DNA of 64,000 nucleotides, taken from contig CM069874.1 in assembly GCA_036172665.1 (NCBI GenBank), positions 25,875,946-25,939,945 on the forward strand. Reading direction: 5' to 3'. The number at the start of each line of letters is the position of its first letter. Position 1 is the first letter of the stretch. This document shows positions 62,601 to 64,000 of the stretch, piece after piece. The position numbers and the translations under genes were made by a program. This stretch comes from Prosopocoilus inquinatus (lineage: Eukaryota > Arthropoda > Insecta > Coleoptera > Lucanidae). The notes under the pieces were generated by a model. It saw nothing but the letters and a program-made list of their open reading frames with translations. It was not told the origin of the DNA and searched no databases.

Positions 62601-63456
62601 TAGAGCTATATATTTAGAAGAACAGATATTGAGATTAGTCATGGATTATTATAAAATTAAGCAAATGTATGTGCCAGTACGTACGCCCGGCAGTGGCTTG
62701 CCCAAACCCATTTTAGATTTCTACTACGATTTACTAAACAAGGTTAAAGGAAAAATAGCTGCGTCAGAAGAAAATAATAGTTCAACCGTGACTTTAACCA
62801 ATGGCAGTGGTGATAAATTATTAAATCAGAAGAAAAGGAAAAGTTCTTCCTCACGGTAATTGTCCAACATAATCAAATATTATTACTGTTGTTATTTCTT
62901 TCAAACAGGAAAAATATGTCTGGCATTGATAGCTCACCTTCGAAATGTAAGGATCCTATAGTGGAAAAAAAATCAGAAGAACTTGAAGAAATGTTATATG
63001 GTGATCCTAATAAATAAATTTGTCGTTTTAAATTTTGTTTGCATTTTTTCTTACAGAAGAAATGGTTGCTTTCAGGCAAAAATGTGTAACAGATCCTTCA
63101 ATAGATCGTCCTGATCCAATTAGGGATGCCCTCATTGAATCACGCCCCCCAATTCCAGAATATGATCCTACTGACGTACAAGGAGGAATCCTAATTATTT
63201 TTCACGGAACATCTGGAATAAGTGAGTGTTTTTATACGGCGCCATTATAATTAGGTTTGATTCTCTTCAGGCTACTGTCAGATTGCCAACAAAGCTGGTT
63301 TAACTATGAAGCTTCCCGTTTATAATATCGATCAACTTATTTTCGATTCACTGATAGAAGAAAATAGTTTGGCAGCTATCAAAATTATGGAAATAATTGA
63401 TAGCAATTTCGGAAGTGTAGCATCTGATACCGATCTTGTGAATCCCCCGTATTTTG
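30417..63456 (+). CDS. HYDIN: HYDIN, 5' part (25 exons, continues beyond window)
   Basis: HYDIN is a very large protein of the axonemal central apparatus, built from many ASH/MSP-type immunoglobulin-like repeats and needed for ciliary and flagellar beating. Twenty-five exons join in frame into about 2058 residues: 30417-30521, 30582-30785, 30839-31037, 31093-31751, 31801-32038, 43108-43312, 43371-43438, 43500-43711, 43766-44005, 44064-44191, 44251-44434, 48478-48836, 48890-49155, 49214-49443, 49491-49688, 49748-50320, 50376-50609, 50738-50995, 53095-53496, 53560-53699, 53757-54116, 62586-62855, 62909-63000, 63057-63221, 63271-63456. Identity rests on colinear resemblance to vertebrate HYDIN from the N-terminal TPSNF...EMILTTEERL block to the adenylate-kinase-like domain. 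All splice sites are GT-AG except one GC-AG (intron 14). The last exon ends in phase 1, so the gene should continue rightward. Confidence 0.92.
33316..33582 (-). repeat. 3' LTR of the gypsy element
   Basis: A 267-bp direct repeat, near-identical to 38315-38580, with TGTAGC...GCTACA ends. The gag-pol stop lies 5 bases inside it. An AGAGGGGGAGTG polypurine tract (minus strand, 33594-33583) directly precedes it. Confidence 0.95.
33578..37906 (-). CDS. Gag-Pol polyprotein of a Ty3/gypsy element
   Basis: A single 1442-residue frame. Residues about 75-245 are the gag region; CCHC zinc knuckle C263-C266-H271-C276, then a second knuckle-like cluster (C303-C306...C316) in which the histidine position is K311; aspartic protease DSGA at 373-376; reverse transcriptase about 560-760 with YMDD at 700-703; RNase H from about 840 (TDASG at 848-852); integrase with the H/C-type zinc region (about 1059-1099, ending NCTDC) and catalytic D1128, D1188 and E1223; then a C-terminal GDYVLV...DGPYVI segment. 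Gag and pol are fused without frameshift. These domains together make the element self-sufficient for reverse transcription and integration. Plus-strand frames in this interval are shadows. Confidence 0.95.
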   Translation of the reverse strand: MPKQVRRSERIQKKSTANQFTTGENMNDGSAIIQMTTDQLQQLLAGVQAQVTQQLQQLQVNVKTPTEGPPTQTQTTFGNFAKCASRFSGSADDNVEAFIDAINTYKDYVGISEENAIRGLSMLLTGPAATFWQGVKSGIMDWKSALDALKNSYGPDKPAYKIYRELFAHEQDENTSTDIFVSKARALLSRLKNPPTIDIQIDMIYGLLNRRIRKGVKRDDAQTFEDLLKSARETEQQLLETKTQKITVKQKQPETQTKQCPRCNYCRNFGHTIDDCRSKLKHDKPNENSTKTGNANFPTQVRCCGCGAPGKIRANCTTCNPGRSTQSSTQRNENAPVPLNYANVMQVTPGEESGCRPLLPFKLLGRDAIAFADSGAQASLAGRQVYDFLVQKQYPFTSTEMSIAYADGEPRNEEVLIANVEIEMKTRIIPIKLIILPKLQHNRTLLGIDFLQKAGIILNHGQYTWSFADEPETTYEFAEDIPLKSTEVVVLQGITSAARLRPDEGQDLTLEERTQVEQLLVKHSDIFQLGGEPTPFAEHAIDTGTHNPIAVAPYRMNAKNKAILKQELDQMLEDNIIEECESPWAAPLIMVPKKNGAVRVCVDFRRLNEVTIKDSYPMPRMDDLLHAEKPMNYITTIDLQSGYWQVRVREQDRDKTCFVCPFGTYRFIRMPFGLTNAPMTFQRLMDRFRAGLGDRTVAAYMDDIIVISSTFDEHLRDLSAVFERLVLFKLRANRDKCVFSRKSVKYLGHILSGEGIHVDAEKIRAILDIPAPRNVKEVLRFYQMCSWYRRFVPNFSEIARPLSALTKKTANWEWGDDEHTAFVSLKQILTQAPVLQQADPSKPYTLRTDASGYALGAVLLQGEGTEEKPIEYASRLLVPAERNYSTTEREALAVVWAVEKFRSYIEGSDIHVITDHQPLKWLFSMKSPSGRLARWALRLQSYRLSISYTPGKANVIADALSRPTTDSNDSSFTTMQSVSVELPTRSAAEIRTAQLADPDLKKIIDTFENCDDLDSVRWAERGYVMSRGVLYHYDQDDETEEPRLVTPVQERQKVLQEYHDAPSAGHYGVERTLRKIAARYYFTGMRKYITEYVRNCTDCQRFKINNLKPAGFLQTPAATRRFEVIAMDLFGPLPETPNEHRWVLTIEDTSSKWVELFPLRIASGESCAKILIEEICMRYGTPRKVISDNGSEFVSAVMQQVTYCLNMHQALIPLYHPASNPVERKHRDIKTQLAILVQKEHHKWDEHLAAVRFAINTATCESTGHTPAFLTFARELRTPDDVNRDLRSIVDSDNFVPEVSPYLRDFARVLKTAKETMELQQDRRKVFADSTRTAPENFKPGDYVLVTTHSLSNAASKFTTKFAPKRDGPYVITRRVSPTTYELDDTQGRAVGKFHCSDLRHFHLEADPTMVEPIAPRRKRGRPPKSQLASVPGRRRSQRGSV
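38293..38310 (-). other. Primer-binding site of the gypsy element
   Basis: Four bases after the 5' LTR on the minus strand comes TGGCGCCCAACTCGAGGC, which begins with the TGG expected of a sequence complementary to the CCA end of a tRNA. The matching tRNA is not identified. Confidence 0.7.
38315..38580 (-). repeat. 5' LTR of the gypsy element
   Basis: 266 bp, near-identical to the other LTR. It should contain the promoter for the minus-strand transcript. Confidence 0.95.
38585..38636. repeat. (TTA)n microsatellite
   Basis: About 17 perfect TTA units directly after the target duplication of the gypsy element. Confidence 0.95.
40213..41795. repeat. Double palindrome of degenerate TAACCC-like sequence
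   Basis: Four arms alternate: a reverse arm (about 40213-40620), a forward arm (about 40690-41075), a reverse arm (about 41080-41340) and a forward arm (about 41360-41795). Shared words are ATATAACCCTATAACCCAAG or its complement, CGCGATAAGAGATCAAGTC, GAGCCAATAACGATG-like centres, and ends such as CCGAAAACATATAGTAGAC next to AGATCT. Within arms, CCCTATAACCC, CCCCATAACTCC and similar words recur many times. Each hairpin is about 780-860 bp. There is no coding capacity. The structure fits a foldback element with internal minisatellite, duplicated once. The outer ends are near reverse complements (TCAGATCTGTAGGTC and ACCTTCAGATCTGA). Confidence 0.75.
43108..44434 (+). CDS. HYDIN: HYDIN exons 6-11 (ASH repeats)
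   Basis: Exons 43108-43312, 43371-43438, 43500-43711, 43766-44005, 44064-44191 and 44251-44434 encode residues about 469-814. Exon 6 starts by completing a glycine codon (GDIPANIKYFPTKLNFGGDI), continuing directly from exon 5. Repeats are visible as LNFGGDISF, LLRGCFINYFYNRTIVLKN and LNFGKIKTLRNVTEIIEI, the usual alternation of an FG-type strand and a hydrophobic strand of HYDIN ASH repeats. Short introns are 58, 61, 54, 58 and 59 bp. Every junction keeps the frame. Exon 11 ends AAG before GTATGG and opens the 4-kb intron 11. Confidence 0.9.
44645..44689 (+). ncRNA. Hammerhead ribozyme, complete (copy 1)
   Basis: Stem I CTCTG (44645-44649); core CTGAAGA (44650-44656; the variable position 7 is A); stem II AGCCC/GGGCT with a 6-base loop (44657-44672); GAA (44673-44675); 2-bp stem III A-C/G-T around loop AGCT; cleavage base C17 (44684); then CAGAG (44685-44689), fully paired with CTCTG. 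After an internal loop the helix continues with CGAGC/GCTCG and longer arms. All conserved core bases are present. Predicted self-cleavage lies between 44684 and 44685 in RNA of HYDIN polarity. Confidence 0.8.
44956..45000 (+). ncRNA. Hammerhead ribozyme, complete (copy 2)
   Basis: Base-for-base repeat of copy 1, shifted by 311 bp, with the same core, helices and outer arms. Predicted cleavage lies between 44995 and 44996. A transcript through both copies could release a fragment of 311 nucleotides. Confidence 0.8.
45384..46075. mobile_element. 690-bp foldback element
   Basis: The left half (TGTCTCTAAATTCCGTGGAC, then AAAATAAGACGATTTAACCA, AACAGGGTTGCCATAACACA, then TATCTTACTATAA) is the imperfect reverse complement of the right half over nearly its full length, with the turn at about 45720. 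Arms of about 340 bp and no coding capacity make it a foldback or very long-TIR MITE. A single-arm relative lies at 13205-13450. Confidence 0.8.
46080..47360. repeat. Degenerate A-rich satellite, period about 100-135 bp
   Basis: A recurring pattern of an A-rich stretch followed by words such as CTCAAGGTCAACTGAACTC, AAGTCAACCCAACCTAACTG and TGTCAATATAACCTAACCCA occurs about ten times. Units are poorly conserved. No gene. Confidence 0.55.
48478..50995 (+). CDS. HYDIN: HYDIN exons 12-18
   Basis: Exons 48478-48836, 48890-49155, 49214-49443, 49491-49688, 49748-50320, 50376-50609 and 50738-50995 encode residues about 815-1520. ASH-repeat strands include YHYYRQGFRFTNKGSKPHKI, FELAPGQSIECELVGY, TVLNFGCLPNFFTASQQ and KTVIDFGRM-LFCDMSEQRIMLENTGFAEF. 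Exon 16 is the longest (191 codons) and carries a charged, low-conservation linker (about residues 1165-1300) of the kind seen between HYDIN repeats. Intron 14 (49444-49490) begins with GC instead of GT. The end of exon 15 could also be 49682; both options keep phase 0. Exon 18 ends AAT before GTACGT. Confidence 0.9.
51414..52204. mobile_element. TGACGTCA-rich repeat with short inverted ends
   Basis: TCCCAGCTAGCA at the left is the near reverse complement of TGCTATCTGGGA at the right. Inside, TGACGT or ACGTCA occurs at least six times (for example AAGTGACGTCAATATGACG, GTGACGTCATTGTCAC, AGTGACGTTATTTTACCTGG, AAAGTGACGTAATAA). It lies in HYDIN intron 18 and encodes nothing. Element class unknown. 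Confidence 0.5.
52310..52860 (-). pseudogene. G+C-rich coding-like remnant, antisense in HYDIN intron 18
   Basis: Two stretches, 52660-52860 and about 52320-52460, are markedly richer in G+C than their surroundings. Read on the minus strand they give protein-like frames: SLAPGDTVVRKRITLSPRVL then SPPRRLAARRNQDFPATLRH, and further on SNLRNQTRRELVFNESTVEA then DAHPLHMFTCSFVTANYRL. A MITE (52466-52645) separates them. I do not recognise the protein; a retrogene, a transposon protein or a viral insertion are all possible. There is no start codon or stop-free continuity across both parts. Confidence 0.3.
52466..52645. mobile_element. MITE with ~35-bp inverted repeats
   Basis: AGTTTCACAAAAAAGATTTA then ATCACTGATTAATTT at the left matches the reverse complement of the right end AAATTAATCACTGATTAACA then ATTTTTTTGTGAAAAC. 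About 175 bp, no coding capacity. Confidence 0.75.
53095..54116 (+). CDS. HYDIN: HYDIN exons 19-21
   Basis: Exons 53095-53496, 53560-53699 and 53757-54116 encode residues about 1521-1821. Exon 19 opens HLCPSIHDIDLAINRKLINN and contains ASH strands LTPYLVDFGYVVRESVAHYT; exon 21 contains FYIKTREGLCEPGESFVLDV and VENISDFPVEYFFPDFDE. Introns are 63 and 57 bp. Exon 21 ends in phase 2 before GTAAGC, and the frame is completed by the first base of exon 22, 8.5 kb away, giving DFDEMNNNYRAIYLEE, consistent with the approach to the HYDIN adenylate-kinase-like domain. Confidence 0.9.
54690..56186 (-). pseudogene. R1-like LINE, 3' part of ORF2 (reverse transcriptase), decayed
   Basis: Minus-strand pieces in several frames give the reverse transcriptase order: VIIALDGNVCNAFN, ITCGVPQGSFLRPTLWNILF, MIAYANDLAVVV (the catalytic YADD has become YAND), then GLKLAGEKTEVVVLAGKR and VPYISYLRVYLDRELR, then EVPPINLQIRERK, and finally a zinc-finger tail CWYCQENKDTSERTIFICPQW. 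This order, with VPPI and the C-terminal CX2C finger, is typical of R1/LOA-like non-LTR elements. Frameshifts, stops and the lost aspartate show it is dead. Its 5' part continues at 59381-59890 beyond an insertion. Confidence 0.8.
58385..58430 (-). ncRNA. Hammerhead-like motif, mirror copy
   Basis: Same motif as 59100-59146 on the other strand: CTGAAGA at 58426-58420, GGCAGC/GCTGCC helix, GAAATACGTATC, then TACGGACG. Same weaknesses in stem I and next to stem II. Confidence 0.35.
59100..59146 (+). ncRNA. Hammerhead-like motif in hairpin arm
   Basis: CTGAAGA (59104-59110), stem II GGCAGC/GCTGCC around TTT, GAAA, stem III A-T/A-T with loop ACGT, C17, then TACGG. All core bases fit, but an unpaired T follows the CTGAAGA box and stem I forms only two outer pairs before mismatching, so activity is doubtful. 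The mirror copy sits on the minus strand at 58430-58385. Confidence 0.35.
59381..59890 (-). pseudogene. R1-like LINE, 5' portion of the same decayed copy
   Basis: Minus strand: KKKGAYKGTRVYWWTDEIAE then MRKTCVQLRRSSVLGQTEKQ, the linker after the endonuclease in R1-like ORF2, followed by LPPEVVKATAVANPALFQN. Joined to 56186 this continues as YNNCWMQECFP, an N-terminal reverse-transcriptase strand, so the two parts were one LINE before the 3.2-kb insertion. Confidence 0.65.
62586..63456 (+). CDS. HYDIN: HYDIN exons 22-25 (start of adenylate-kinase-like domain)
   Basis: Exons 62586-62855, 62909-63000, 63057-63221 and 63271-63456 encode residues about 1821-2058. Exon 22 gives NYRAIYLEEQILRLVMDYYK and PVRTPGSGLPKPILDFYYDL, the conserved lead-in to the HYDIN adenylate-kinase-like domain; exon 24 gives DPTDVQGGILIIFHGTSGIS, where the P-loop of the domain should be. 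The usual GK[S/T] end of a Walker A motif is absent: after the splice the sequence reads GTSGISYCQI. The nucleotide-binding site therefore looks non-catalytic in this species. Exon 23 ends at 63000 before GTGATC. Exon 25 ends TATTTTG before GTAAAC and its partner lies beyond the window or was not found. Confidence 0.85.
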
Positions 63457-63512
63457 GTAAACATCTTCACCATAAATAGAATAATATTGTGAAATTAGTG
63501 TTTGTTTTTAAC

Positions 63513-63612
63513 TTCTCCTTTGCGGTTTCCGGAGTATTACCTCATCGCCGACGCTTCAACTTTCTTGCAAGAAGAAATCAATATGGGACTCCGGAGACCG
63601 TAAAGAAGAGAA
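63513..63612. repeat. 100-bp G+C-richer inverted repeat in HYDIN intron 25
   Basis: CTTCTCCTTTGCGGTTTCCG at the left pairs with CTCCGGAGACCGTAAAGAAG at the right. It contains a short frame and an AG that mimics a splice acceptor. Confidence 0.55.
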
Positions 63613-63807
63613 GAAGATCGGCCGCGAAAGTCTTGAAAATTATCTAGCGATGACATGTAAATGGCACACAATTGAAAAACATTTCACATTTTTATTCTAA
63701 TTAGAAAATTTATTTTAAAGCAGACACTGAAGCTACAATACGATCGAATAAGCAATTAGACAAAGTTGACCATGATAAAAATGTTGCAAGTCGTTTCTTA
63801 ATTCTTT

Positions 63808-63999
63808 AAGGGTCGGTCGTACCAGTGAGGTTTAAATTGACGTTCAACTGAACCAGGTTCAAAGTTAACAAATTCGCATAAAAACTTAGACATAAGACAA
63901 TTACTGCCTTCATAAATAAAATTTGATGCGATTTTGTTCACTTTGAACTTGATTCAGTTGAACGTTGGCTTAAACCCCTTTGGTACAACTGGTCCTTAA
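63808..63999. mobile_element. MITE with ~55-bp inverted repeats at right edge
   Basis: AAGGGTCGGTCGTACCAGTG then GACGTTCAACTGAACCAGGT is the imperfect reverse complement of CTTGATTCAGTTGAACGTTG...TGGTACAACTGGTCCTT. TTA flanks the left end and TAA the right, compatible with a 3-bp TTA/TAA duplication, so PIF/Harbinger-like is possible. Confidence 0.65.
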
Positions 64000-64000
64000 T

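Noticed and set aside
63542..63652. Possible HYDIN exon 26 after the AG at 63541
   Set aside because: The phase-1 continuation gives a short arginine-rich peptide then a stop, unlike HYDIN, and the sequence is explained by the inverted repeat at 63513-63612.
1..64000. tRNA, rRNA and CRISPR-type arrays
   Set aside because: None seen by eye; direct repeats present are satellites or transposons. A tRNA scan could still find a diverged gene.

Overview
The window is AT-rich, intron- and repeat-laden animal DNA, most likely from an insect (a beetle is my guess from repeat style, not proven). Introns are short (about 47-65 bp) except where transposons have expanded them. Only two host genes are recognised with confidence. 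One is an intronless mitochondrial translation release factor 1 gene on the minus strand (25421-26620). The other is the 5' 40 percent or so of HYDIN, the giant central-apparatus protein of motile cilia and sperm flagella, on the plus strand (30417-63456, continuing past the right edge). I reconstructed 25 HYDIN exons that join in a consistent reading frame into about 2058 residues, ending inside the HYDIN adenylate-kinase-like domain.

Layout. 1-25.4 kb: gene-poor DNA with a broken Penelope-like reverse transcriptase, a LINE tail, hairpin MITEs, degenerate satellites and several hammerhead-ribozyme repeats. 25.4-26.6 kb: mRF1. 26.7-28.8 kb: terminal-inverted-repeat elements nested inside one another with 8-bp target duplications. 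30.4-32.0 kb: HYDIN exons 1-5. Intron 5 (11 kb) holds a complete, apparently young Ty3/gypsy retrotransposon with near-identical LTRs, and a 1.6-kb double palindrome built of TAACCC-like sequence. 43.1-44.4 kb: exons 6-11. Intron 11 (4 kb) holds a duplicated hammerhead unit, a 690-bp foldback and a degenerate satellite. 48.5-51.0 kb: exons 12-18. Intron 18 holds a TGACGTCA-rich repeat and a coding-like remnant split by a MITE. 53.1-54.1 kb: exons 19-21. Intron 21 (8.5 kb) holds a decayed R1-like LINE split by a 3.2-kb foldback insertion. 62.6-63.5 kb: exons 22-25.

The most interesting signal is RNA-level: three motifs match the hammerhead ribozyme core exactly with paired stems (minus strand 21531-21575; plus strand 44645-44689 and 44956-45000), plus several decayed relatives. 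The two plus-strand copies are identical, 311 bp apart, sit at the tip of a long self-complementary rod, and lie in sense orientation in a HYDIN intron. This resembles the retrozyme type of small non-autonomous ribozyme element. All functional statements here are inference from sequence; no search or folding program was run.
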